A DNA stretch of 64,000 bases, from contig NC_030383.2 in assembly GCF_001625215.2 (NCBI RefSeq), forward strand, positions 5,096,779 through 5,160,778, read 5' to 3'. Every line of letters starts with the position of its first letter. Within the stretch, counting starts at the first letter, position 1. Below are positions 45,271 to 56,900 of the stretch, piece after piece. A program made the position numbers and the translations under genes. Under the pieces are notes generated by a model that was not told the origin of the DNA, ran no database searches, and saw only the letters and a list, made by a program, of their open reading frames with translations. Origin of the DNA: Daucus carota subsp. sativus (Eukaryota > Streptophyta > Magnoliopsida > Apiales > Apiaceae).

Positions 45271-47268
45271 TACATGATTGCCTTTTTATTAAGCCAGGCT
45301 CTCAAACTTGAGGAAATCAATAAAGCCAGCAGAAACATTTTATTTTTTTATTTTTTTGGGCTTAATCTGCTAGTGCTATACCAGACTAAACTGCATCAGC
45401 AACACATTAATCAGGCATTGCTCTATTTTAAAAATGGTAAAGTTTGCAATGGTTTTAGCATATTTGCAACAGATTTAGTTTTGTATTACTTGTGGATGCA
45501 GCTCATTCCAGCATACTTTATCCAGCTTTCAGGATATAATATTACTAGTGGATCTACACACATTAAAAAGGAGGCATGCAAAAGACATTAATAACAATTA
45601 ACAGGCAACATTCTTCATGTACCTTGCAGCATCGAGCAAACGGGTGGCAATGTGTTTTCTTCTGTTCGCAGGAGCAACCCAAATGGCTCTAATGCCACAT
45701 GCTGCAGGCAAAGCTTCCTTTTCACACAAAATAGCCCCACTGAGACTGTCATTTAAGACTTGGGAATTTTTAGAGGAAGAAACACTTTTCGCCCTTTCTC
45801 TCTGAAAGCTCACACTACCAAATTGCATTGTATCTGAGCCGGATTTTGTTTTTTTGCTACTATTACTACTGGATGTCCCATCTACAGTGTTGCATATAAT
45901 CCTATAAGCTTTTTCTATTGGTTGAGCAACTAAACAGCCAGAAATTCTGCTGGAGGAAATAAATAGGTAGATCTGCAGCATTGAAAATTTTAGTCATGCA
46001 AACTTCCAGAGAACATGTATTATGAAATGTAGATTCAACAATACATGGTATCAAAATTGACGACTTGTGAAGGTGAGTGGAGCAGGTAAAATATAATCAA
46101 TCCAGGAGTTAAAGAGAACTTTTATTGTTCTAAAGATAATGAGTCAGGACTTGAATAGAAAAATCTGAATACCTTGCAATCCTTATTGCATATCCATCCC
46201 TCACCAAGCTCCGTCTCCATCATTTTTACAACCTCTTGAACCTACCATTCATTAGAGTGTCAATAATATCTGCAAGAACTGATGTTACAAACTTACATTC
46301 ACCTGAAACCTATACCACAAAATTCAACAATAGAAGAAAACAATGTAATGACAACAACTACTAAATCAATCTGTAGTTATGTACCTTTTTCCACTGAGCA
46401 GGAGGATCACCATCCAACACTAACAGAACACGCCCCTCTTCTGCTACATGGATGACCCTTTCATTCCGCCAACCCTTATAACCACAAAGTGTCAATGGAA
46501 TAACAGAGGCAACACCTTAAGCCAACTCAACCTATAACCAAATAGATTACAACTTTGTACCTTAAATTGAATCCCATGTGTATACGTTTTGTGAAACGAG
46601 TTGTGAACCTTCTCATCCTCTTCATCCCCAGTAGCATACTTGAAGCCACATGTACTACAAGTATGCAATAGAAAATCAGATTGCCCCAACTCCAAATGGT
46701 ACTGTGCATAGCTTCTTTTTTTAGTTAGAACTTTCGAAGACTTGGCCAGAACCATCTTAGACGAAGAATCCCCTAAATCAGAATTTCCCAATCCTCCACT
46801 GCCATTCAAAAACCAAATTACAAACATGATATCACATTTTCCACCCAAACAACATCACACAAAATTGCAACTGCACAATCCCTAAATTATCGTTACGGAA
46901 AAAGCCCCTTTCTTTGAGAAAATTAAAACAGCACATTACAAGCATCCATTTTATTTTATTTATATTGCCACAAAAACAAAATCTAAAATCCTAACTTTTT
47001 AGGTAATCGTCAGTTACAAAATTTTAAATATTTATCCGACCGAAAGTACAAAATCAATCAGAATTACAAACTGAATTAGACCATACCTGTCTATATTTAC
47101 ATCTCTACGTTTGTATTTGACGACAATTTCATGTTCTTTGATGTGCTCATCCTCGCCCGTGTCGAAGAATATGTCGTCGACAAGGGGGTCTTGATCTACT
47201 GACTTGGGTGTCGAAGATGAAGAACAAGAAGGGGATGGTTTGAAAAAAGAATTGATCTTGGATTGCAT
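44981..47268 (-). CDS. CTF7: Cohesin N-acetyltransferase CTF7/ECO1
   Basis: Acetylates the SMC3 subunit of cohesin to establish sister-chromatid cohesion in S phase; nuclear. Exons 47268-47087, 46798-46561, 46474-46385, 46241-46173, 45972-45623 and 45119-44981 give 355 aa with all phases closing. It begins [14 protein letters not shown], a PIP-box-like PCNA-binding start. A C2H2 finger ([26 protein letters not shown]) lies in exon 2. [20 protein letters not shown] follows. The acetyltransferase domain ends with [27 protein letters not shown] and [20 protein letters not shown]. The ATG is at 47268; the two codons further upstream begin at a non-ATG. Two E2F sites lie about 105-145 bp upstream. 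The last exon has a damaged duplicate at 41722-41859. Confidence 0.95.
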
Positions 47269-47297
47269 TATCAATTATTACAGATTGTTATGCACTC

Positions 47298-47306
47298 CTA
47301 GGGTTT
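47298..47306 (-). promoter_or_regulatory. Telo-box-like motif before CTF7
   Basis: AAACCCTAG on the minus strand, one base from the plant telo-box AAACCCTAA, about 30 bp before the ATG. Telo-boxes often accompany E2F or other S-phase elements in plant promoters. Confidence 0.35.
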
Positions 47307-47371
47307 TAAGCTGATTTCATGTTCTATGCGAGAACAGCAACAAGATGAAACTGAAAAATGATTTGTACGAA

Positions 47372-47412
47372 TTTCCCGCGTTTTAATTGGCTCGGATATT
47401 TTAGTTTCCCGC
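47372..47412 (-). promoter_or_regulatory. Two E2F-type sites upstream of CTF7
   Basis: TTTCCCGC occurs at 47372-47379 and again at 47405-47412, matching the E2F consensus TTTSSCGC. They lie about 105 and 138 bp upstream of the CTF7 start. E2F control is known for S-phase genes in plants, and fits a cohesion-establishment enzyme. Confidence 0.65.
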
Positions 47413-47544
47413 CCAAGCGTATCTATCTTTTGTATTAATAGTTTTTTTTTAATTTTTTATGTACAATCTTGGCTTTTTTGGTGTATAAGAAATAAGAATA
47501 TGTGTTTGTATGTTATTTCTTGACTTTTCTCTTTTAGAATTAAA

Positions 47545-49393
47545 CTAGTGAAAAAAGCCGCGCTTCACGGCGGCGGCGTGATAAATTTTGATATGAATCA
47601 GTATTATAATAGCATAAAAATTATTTTGAGTCATCTTCCCGTTAAACATATCACAAATAAAAAATATTATAATTAGTATGAAAATTTGTTGAAGTGGTCA
47701 TCCTGTCAAACACAATACTAATAATAAAATTAGTTCGAACCCTACTCCCATCAAAAACAATATTAATTCATAATTATTATTTTTAGGATGAAATTAAATA
47801 TTTTAATTTAGATCAAAATTAGTTTGAGCCGCTCTCTTGTCAAACACAAAACCAATAACAAAACATTATAATTTAGATATTAGTTTGAGTCGCCTTACTG
47901 TCAAATACAATACTAATAATAACTATTCTAATTATGATGAAATTAAAGATTATAATTGGATAAAAAGTATTTTGAATTGTGGTCCCGTCTTAACAAAAAT
48001 ATATATTATAAAATAAATAAATAATTATTTTATCCACTTTTCCGTCAAACATAATACTAATAAAAAATTTATTATTATTTAGATAAAAATTAGTTTGGGC
48101 CGCCTCACGTGCCCGTCAAACACAATACTAATCGAGAATCATTTACGTTATCATAAAATAAATATATGATTCCTATTTTATTTGTTAATTATTTTTATTT
48201 TATGATTCCTATTTATTAATTTAAAATTATTATTCTTTTATGGTTCTAATTTTTTGCTATTAGTTTTTTAATGATTATTATCTTTACAATCGTTTATTTT
48301 ATATTCGAAATTTAAGAAAATTATAAAACTAAATTGGAAATAAAAATTGTACGTATTACCTTACAAATCTTAAATATAAATTGTATTTTATCTATGATTA
48401 TTATTTTAAATAAATATAATCCTATTCCTTTTGGCAATCTTAAATAAGAAAAAAATTGCATTGCCTTTAGAATTCGGAAAAAAAAGGATTGCATTAATTT
48501 TTGGAATCTTTCAGCTTGATTTTTAAATTATAATTATAATTGGATAAAAATTATTTTGAACTGTGGTACCGTTTTAACAAAAAAAATATCATAACATTGA
48601 AAAAAAATATATTAGCCACTTTTAGGTCAAATATAATACTAATAGAAAATTTATTATTATATAGATAAAAATTGGTTTGGGCCGCCTCCCGTGCCCGTCA
48701 AACAAAATACTAATCAAGAATCATTTACATTTTTATAAAATCAATATATGATTCCTATTTTATATATCCTATTTTTTTGTTAATTATTTTTATTTTATGA
48801 TTCCTATTTATTACTTAAAAATTATTATTCTTTTGTGGTTCTAATTTTTTTGCTATTAGTTTTTTTAATGATTATTATCTTTACAATCTTTATTTTCAAT
48901 ACGAAATTTAAAAAAAAAATATAAGACTAAATTGAAAATAAAATTTGTACGTATTACCTTACAAATCTTAAATATAAATTGTATTTTATCTATGTTTGTT
49001 AGTTTAAATAAATATAATCCTGCTCTTTTTAGGATTCTTAAATAAGAAAAGAATTGTATTATTTTTAAAATCCAAAAAGAAAAGAATTGTATTAACTTTT
49101 GAAATCCTTGAACCTGATTTTTTAAATATAATCCTATTTGTTTTAGGATTATTACTAAATAAGAAAAAAATTGTGTCATGTTTAGAATTTAATAAGAAAT
49201 ACTAAATAAAAAGGAAAAGAATTGTATCATTTTTAGAATTCAATAAGAAAAGAATTGTATCACTTTTAGAATTCTTCAACATGATTTTTTGAATTATAAC
49301 TATATTTTCTCTCCGAAATTCAAGAAAAATCAGAAAACGAGCAATTCTAGAGACGCCCGCATCCTCCTTTATATATATATATATATATATTGA
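47545..49393 (-). mobile_element. Helitron, AAAGGAGGATGCGGGCG family
   Basis: On the minus strand it starts A|TCAATATATAT...AAAGGAGGATGCGGG (49393) and ends with a GC-rich hairpin GCCGCCGCCGTGAAGCGCGGC and CTAG|T at 47545. The length is about 1.85 kb and very AT-rich, with no Rep/helicase frame. Repeated blocks (AAGAATTGTAT, TTTAGAATTC) fill the left half. Confidence 0.75.
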
Positions 49394-49722
49394 TGATTTT
49401 TAAAATCCAAAAAGAAAAAAATTGTATTAACTTTTGAAATCCTTGAACCTGATTTTTTAAATATAATCCTATTTGTTTTAGGATTATTACTAAATAAGAA
49501 AAAAAATTTGTCATGTTTAGAATTTAATAAAAAATACTAAATAAAAAAGAAAAGAATTGTATCATTTTTAGAATTCAATATGAAAAGAATTGTATTATTT
49601 TTAGAATTCTTGAACATGATTTTTTGAATTATAACTATAGTTTCTATCCGAAATTCAAGAAAAATTAGAAGACTGAATCGAGCAATTCTACAGACGCCCG
49701 CATCCTCCTTTATATATATATA
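49394..49722 (-). mobile_element. Truncated 5' end of a second Helitron copy
   Basis: About 330 bp nearly identical to 49050-49380, the 5' part of the neighbouring element. It includes the AAAGGAGGATGCGGGCG start but lacks TCAA and the rest of the body. Confidence 0.7.
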
Positions 49723-52266
49723 CTAGTGAAAAAGCCGCCCTCCCGTCAAAGACAATATTAATTCGTAATTATTATTTTTACGATAAAATTAAATATTACA
49801 GTATAATTTAGATCAAAGTTAGTTTGAGCCGCTCTCTTGTCAAACACAATACTAATAACAAAATATCATAATTTAAATATTAGCTTGAGTCTCCCCTTAA
49901 GGTCAAACACAATATTAATAAAAATTATTCTAATTATGATAAAATTAAAGATTATAATTGGATAAAAATATTTTCAACCGTGGTCCCGTTTTAACAAAAA
50001 AAATATATTATAACATAGAAAAAAATTATTTTAGCCACTTTCCCAAAAAACATAATACTAATAGAAAAATATTATTATTTATATAAAAATTAGTTTGGGC
50101 CGCCTCCTCTGCCTGTCAAACACAATACTAATTAAGAATCATTTACAATATCACAAAATCAATATATCATAAAATCAATATATAATTCCTATTTTATATA
50201 TCCTATTTTATTTTATATTATTAATTATTTTTATTTTATGATTCATATTTATTAGTTAAAAGTTATTATTCTTTTATGGTTCAAATTTTTTTGCTATTAG
50301 TTTTTTTAAAGATTATTATCTTTACGATCCTTTATTTTCTATTCGAAATTTAAGAAAATTATAAGACTAAATCGAAAATAAAAATTGTAAGTATTACCTT
50401 ACCAATCTTAAATATAAATTGTATTTTATCAATGATTTTTAGTTTAAATAAATATAAAAATTATTCTAATAATGATAAAATTAAAAATTATGATTGGATA
50501 AAAATTATTTTGAACTGTGGTCCTGTTTTAGTAAAAAAAATATATTATAACATAGGTAAAAAAATTATTTTAGCCACTTTCTCGTGAAACATAATACTAA
50601 TAGAAAAATTATTAGTATTTAGATAAAAATTGGCCCGTGCCCGTCAAACACAATACTAATAAGGAATCATTTACATTACCATAAAATCAATATATGGTTC
50701 CTATTTTATATATACTATTTTATTTTATTAATTATTTTTATTCTATGATTCCTATTATTAGTTAAAATTTATTATTCTTGTATGGTTCTAATTTTTTTAC
50801 TATTAGTTTTTTTTAATGACTATTATATTTACAATCCTTTATTTTCTACTCAAAATTTAAGAAAATTATAAGAGTAAATCGAAAATAAAAATTGTACGTA
50901 TTACCTTACAAACCTTAAATATAAATTGTATTTTATCTATGATTGTCAGTTTAAATAAATACAATCCTATTCCTTTTAGGATTCCTAAATAAGAAAAGAA
51001 TTGTGTTACCTTTAGAATCCAAAATGAAAAGAATTGTATTAACTTTTGGAATCATGAACCTGATTTTTTAAATTATAATTATATCTTCAATCCGAAATTT
51101 AAGAAAATTATAAGAAAAGAATTTTATTATTTTTAGAATCCAATAAAAAAAAAAGAATTGTATTACCTTTAAGATCCGTGAATTTGATTTTTTGAATTAC
51201 AATTTTATTTTCTATTCAAAATCCAAAAAAATTATAAGATTGAATCCAACTATTATCGAAAATAATTACAAGTCCATGCATTGAATGAGGTTGTGAAGAT
51301 CTCAAAGATGTTTTGATGATAAAGATGCTATCTTATCGACCATTATGGAAAGACGTGAGTTTAGCGGCTACTAACCTATTTAGACCATTTGAGATTCTTG
51401 AAGATGTTGGTTTTTTTTTTTGATATATAATTTGAAAAAAATTAATAAAATAGGATTATAAATTTTATCACTTTTGAAAATAAGAATTGTATTTTTTAAT
51501 TATATTTTTTCAATAATTGTTATTTTGAATAAATAGAATCCTACTCTTTTATTATTACTAAATAAGTAAAAGAATTGTACTATCTTTGCAATCCTTTTAT
51601 CTATACAATACTTGAACCTGGTTTTTAAATTATAATTTTATTTTCTACCCGAAATTTAAGAAAATTATAAGATTGAATTGAACACACATGTGATTACGGA
51701 CATAGTATTAGATTATTCTTCTATATATCTTATCAAAAATAAAATTTTATAATATAAAATTCAACTACATCTTCTATATATCTTATTGAAAATAAAAATT
51801 GTACATATTATCTTACAAAGATTAAATATAAACAGTAGTTTACCTATTACTGGTAGTTTGAATAAATATAATCCTATTTCTTTTAGGATTACTAAATAAG
51901 AAAAGAATTGTATCATTTTTAAAATTTAATAAGAAATACTAAATAAGAAAAGAATTGTAAAATTATTAGAATTTTTAATAATAGAAAAATTATATTACTT
52001 CTAGAATTCTTGAACCTGATTTTTTGAATTATAATTATAGTTCTATCTGAAATCTAAGAAAAATTAGAAGACTCAATCGAACAATTCTAGAGACGCCCGA
52101 ATTGTATCATCTTTAGAATTCAATAAGAAAAGAATTATATTACTTTTAGAATTCTTGAACGTGATTTTTTTGAATTATAATTATATTTTCTACCCGAAAT
52201 TCAAGAAAAATCAGAATACTGAATCGATCAATTCTAGAGACGCCCGCATCCTCCTTTATATATATA
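49723..52266 (-). mobile_element. Helitron, same family, 5' end split by another
   Basis: Ends on the minus strand with GGGCGGCTTTTTCACTAG at 49723. Its 5' TATATATATAAAGGAGG (52266 downward) lacks the leading TCAA, which appears instead on the far side of the next Helitron (53172-53175). This fits an insertion at an A/T step within its first bases. The body contains several near-repeats (GGGCCGCCTC, AATTGTACGTATTACC). Confidence 0.65.
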
Positions 52267-53171
52267 CTAGTTGAGAAACCGCGCGTTGCAGCGGCCTATA
52301 AAAATTATATTAATGATTTAATATTAATATTTATAGAATAAAATAATCTTGTGGCTGTATATAAAAAGTATATTAATGTATATAAATTCGTGAGATAATG
52401 GTCTATAACTACTCTTGCTTGTAACAAACTTTATTCTTTAATACTGTATAAACAGTCTTCACTTAAAAGTTGTTTGAACGGAGCAAACAGATAATGCATG
52501 AATATTTTTTTTCCCGTATACAAAAGTAAATCATATAAAAATTAACAACAACAAACATGTCCGGTAAACAAAACAAATATTATAAAAAAATTAACCAACA
52601 AACATACATCACTAATAGTTAATTTATTGATATCATCCATCAATATCATGTGAAGACTATATTCTTTTCTCATATTTGGATTTGTCGACTCCCACATAGC
52701 GATCTATAACTACTTTTGCTTGCAACAATTTTTTTTTAATACAGTATAAACAGCCTTCACTTATCGTTGCAGAAGAACGACACCACCGAATTAGAAATCG
52801 AGCAAGAGAACTATCACTAGAAAGAAGTAGAGCTGTGGTATTGAGAGAGAGGAGGTTGTGTTTAGATGATCCAAAATCGTACAATCGATAGGGGTATTTA
52901 TAGGTGCAGAGAGACTTGTGTGCTACTCTTTCCCATAATTAAATAATCTGAAACAAAATCAGATTAAAATTTTCAAGCTACTATATTCCATAAATAATCT
53001 GAAACAAAATCAGATGTGACACTTGCTTCTAATATACCCAAAACTAAAAAAGGTAATTCTAATTTTTGATATTTTTATCCAAAAATTCCAGAAAATTAGA
53101 AAAATAGAACTGAGCGATGCGAGAGGCGCCACATACACGCCCCTCGCTTCTCCTTTATATAAGTATATTGA
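52267..53171 (-). mobile_element. Short Helitron, sister of 23740-25604
   Basis: Minus strand: A|TCAATATACTTATATAAAGG at 53171 and GCAACGCGCGGTTTCTCAACTAG at 52267. Both ends match the plus-strand element at 23740-25604, as does the internal promoter-like module (TATAAATA at 52895-52902). About 905 bp, no transposition genes. A minus frame at 52657-52884 is part of the leader-like module and is not called as a gene. Confidence 0.82.
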
Positions 53172-53488
53172 TTGACTATAAAATGTTAAATTCAGAAGAA
53201 AAATTTTAAAAAAAAACTATGTTAATTCATATACATATAATTCGACAGCAGGATTATTAAAATGAGAAAATTTATCTAAATTGAGTATGTGACTTTAGAA
53301 TTTATTATTTTCATTACGGATTTCACAACTATGAATATATTTGTCCTCTATTCTAAAATGGACAGGAGTATTATGTTCAACTCTAGAAATTATTATTTAG
53401 CAAAGATTTTTTTATTATTATTTGCCTAACAAAAAGTCAAAACATAACATGTTAAAAGTAGCGAGTACAATATTCTTTCGAATTTTCT

Positions 53489-53663
53489 ATGGTGTGCCAA
53501 GGGCACACAATAGTCACTAACATTCATGAGAATACTAGCTTTTGATTAGTGGATGGATAATAAATGTAAATGACCCTCCTGCATTCACATCAATTCCACC
53601 AATCAAAACAAGCCATTTTCATGAAAGTTGGTGCTTATTGTGTGCCCTGGGGCACACATTAGA
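53489..53663. mobile_element. MITE, GTGTGCC-type termini
   Basis: TGGTGTGCCAAGGGCACACAA at the left is mirrored by GTGTGCCCTGGGGCACACAT at the right. The core with CATGAGAATACTAG and CATGAAAGTTGGTG matches 15842-15953. Confidence 0.55.
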
Positions 53664-53698
53664 AAGACCGATATTCTTTTAGCTAAAATATTGTTGCA

Positions 53699-53926
53699 TT
53701 ATAATTTATAGGGGTACGGAACCACATCATTTCCCAAGTACATTCTGTATTTTCCCTCATTTTTTCCTCCAAAAGCAAGCTCAGTATAATATCTAAGAGG
53801 TTCATTTGTTTCAGAAGCAGTAAAGCTCAAAGAATTACTATGCCAACACTTTACATTTCTTGCTTCTTCATGTTGGACGGGACAACACTTTATAGAAATT
53901 ATATTGCCTAAAACTCTGCCTTTCAT
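53699..53926 (-). pseudogene. Orphan C-terminal coding fragment, family unknown
   Basis: 75 codons. The part from EARNVKCWHSNSLSFTASET to GKYRMYLGNDVVPYPYKL has balanced, protein-like composition, unlike the AT-rich DNA around it. It lies just past the stop of the TatD gene on the same strand. I do not recognise the family and see no adjoining exons, so it may be a captured or duplicated terminal exon. Confidence 0.3.
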
Positions 53927-53986
53927 GATAGACTTGAGTGAAAATATCTATCAGAAGAAGAAGCTTTATAAAACCCATTAACACTG

Positions 53987-56900
53987 TCACATGGGACTCT
54001 GGCCACGAGCAATGAGAGCATCTGCTACCGAGTCCAAATCCTGTGGGAAGAAAACCCTGCACATCAAGTGATTCCAACCTCAAAAATTTGAGGACCGTGG
54101 AGCAACCAAGAGTCTAATAAGAATATTCTTTTCAGAACAACTACCCCGACTTTATGTCAATTGTCACTAATATGCTTAATCTTTCATTAGAGTATGTTCC
54201 ATGTACTACATCATGTTTTTCTCATGACAGAATCAACCGCGTGATGACCTTAGAGAGTTGCAATATAGCATATAGCAGTTCCATGAGTAAAAGTTACCTG
54301 CCAATATCCCTAAATAACTCAGAGCAAACCAATGAGATTACCTGCAAGTGTTGTGGTACAAGGTAGTACTTAGTTCATCTTGGTTAGCAATGCCTTTACA
54401 GCCAGCAACCACTTCAAGAACTTGCCTGGAAAAAGCCATGTCATTTCAACAATGAAACCTCATTTCGAATAAAAAAAGATACAGCAAATTCATTACATGA
54501 AAGAAAAAATCTGAATTCCAAACATAATTGAACCGTCAACCGTATATACACAGCGTGACATATGTTCGAAAGGCATATGCCTGAAGTTCTAACCAGTCAC
54601 AGCAATAAAAGAGAACGCAGGAAAACATATAGAAGGGACTAATACAAGTATAGAAGATAACTACGAAGGATAATGATATCTATTTCTCAGAGGCATAATG
54701 ACTTAAAGCCTGAATCCTCAAATCAACTTGGAACTCTGAGTTTTTGGCTCTGCTTGGGATTGCTGTTAATAAGATTAGAAAAGTGTTGTTGCTGAAATCA
54801 TAAAACTGGTTGGTGTAATGTTTTTGATAGATATATTAATGCTTCGTGCAAAAACTGAAAAGAATCAGAATACGCTTAAGAATAAATATGGTCAGTTCAA
54901 ATAAATTTAACCTCAACATATACATTTCTTTTCAATTTTCAAAACCGTCAATTTATGTAAGATTCATAACAAATCTAATAGAAGATAAGTGCAGAGGATA
55001 ATGATATTCTGAATATCATATTCATTCCTCAAAGGCATAGTCGCTTTATTGGTGACTTAAATAACGCCTTGATCCTTAAATAAACTTAGATTTTAGAACT
55101 CTAAACTTTAGAATGAGCTTCATGTTCATGTAAAAAGTTATGTTTACTCTAACTGGCAGTTCATATAAAGATAGAAATCATATAAACAGATAAATAAGCT
55201 CACCGAACTAAACAGGGCTCGTTTCGACCTTTGACAAGGCACTGCTCATCGTACTTCTCTTTCTTCTTTGAAGGCCACAAAGATCTCACATAGCTTATCC
55301 CAGCATGAGTGTTCTTGATTTCGCAATAAGGAGAATCTGTCTCGATCATCATTCTTTCGATAGGAATGCCCTTTACGACATCAAGATTTTCAGGCATTTT
55401 TAGGGAACAACCATTTATACCTGTGATCATATATAAGACATACATGCAAGATCTCAAGGTTATTCTACAGTGTACAAATGGACATCTGGGTTTAAATCAA
55501 ATTTAAGATTTGTGCAACAAAATTAAATTTTACTGGATAAGTGACCCCCGTAAAAAAAAAAGGTCCCCCTCACATGAACTAAACAATTATAATAACCACC
55601 AAATAAACCTTACAAAAAAAACTGATACAATAACTTTTCAATGAAGTTTCTGTCTAACAGTAGGGTACAACATTCCTAATATAAAACATCCTGTTTTGCT
55701 TTTTACAGCAATGAGCATATAAATTCAGAGCATCTCTGATGGGCTCTCAAACAAGCTCTTAACTCTAAATTTAAAGATGGGAAAAAATAGTGCTCCAATG
55801 GCCAATGGGCTCCTTGTTGCTCTTTAAAAATTCAAGAGTATCCTCTTTCTCCTCTATTTTAAAGAGCATCTAGGTGCTCTTAATTTATTATCATTGAATA
55901 TAATATTCACTTCTCTCTCATTCTCTCTCCAACTTTTCTCTCAAATAATAATAAAATATGAATAGAGAGCAAGTATAAAAGAGTAGGGTTGGAGTTATCA
56001 CGATATTCAATGTATTAACTTGTTAGGAGCCATATACAGTATTATATTATTTTTTAAAGAATGATTTAAGAGCACCACTGGAGATGCTCTTAGTCCCCAA
56101 TATTGTAAACTGTAATCACCGGTAAAAGCTTTAAAGATTGGTGTATACCTATGAAGAGATTATTGAAGGAAAGAAGTTTATCACGATCTTCTGCAGTTCC
56201 AGTAAATGAGTGTGCAACACCAGCAGAGAATCTATAAAATTATGAAGAGTTATACATTAGTGAAGGAAACAAAATTGATGAACAGAATAAAGCAATATCG
56301 TACTAGCATCACCAAAAACAATCAACTTATTCAACAAAATTAAGCAATTTCGGTGCCCATCAATCACATCTATTATTGGCAAACGACTAGAAATGAACTT
56401 GACCTGCTTATAATCCAATTGCCGGAAGCTGAAAATTCATCAATTTACTACAGTTCCATCCCTATGTATATACATAAAGATAATGTTTTATTAAAGTCAA
56501 TGCAATTTAAGATAATTATAATCAGCCAATTTCTGTGTGCATCAATCACATCTATTATTGGCAAATAACTAGTAAGGAATGTGACCTGCATATAAACAAC
56601 AGCCCGAAGCTGCAAATTCATCAATTCGACTACACTGTTCTTTTTTCATGTAATACAGATGATGAGTTATAACCATTAACTTTCTATTTAGGATAGTTAT
56701 AATCAACCATTGCAGCAACTAGAAATTCCATTTCAGGCATAATACAAATACCACAAACTGCAGCAAGAAAACAGACACCACAGTAACATGTTTATCCAAA
56801 TGGTGGTTATCCAAGCATCGGCCATTGAAACATCTATTCTCAGTGATATGGTACAGTAACTAATAGTATCATATTTCCTAAGTAATACATCAATGCTTCA

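Noticed and set aside
45253-45591. 112-codon plus-strand frame
   Set aside because: It falls in the last intron of CTF7 and has no family resemblance.
48865-49179. 104-codon Phe/Ile/Lys-rich minus frame
   Set aside because: It is low-complexity translation of AT-rich Helitron repeats.
52657-52884. Minus-strand 75-codon frame
   Set aside because: It lies within a Helitron's leader-like module and has no homologue known to me.
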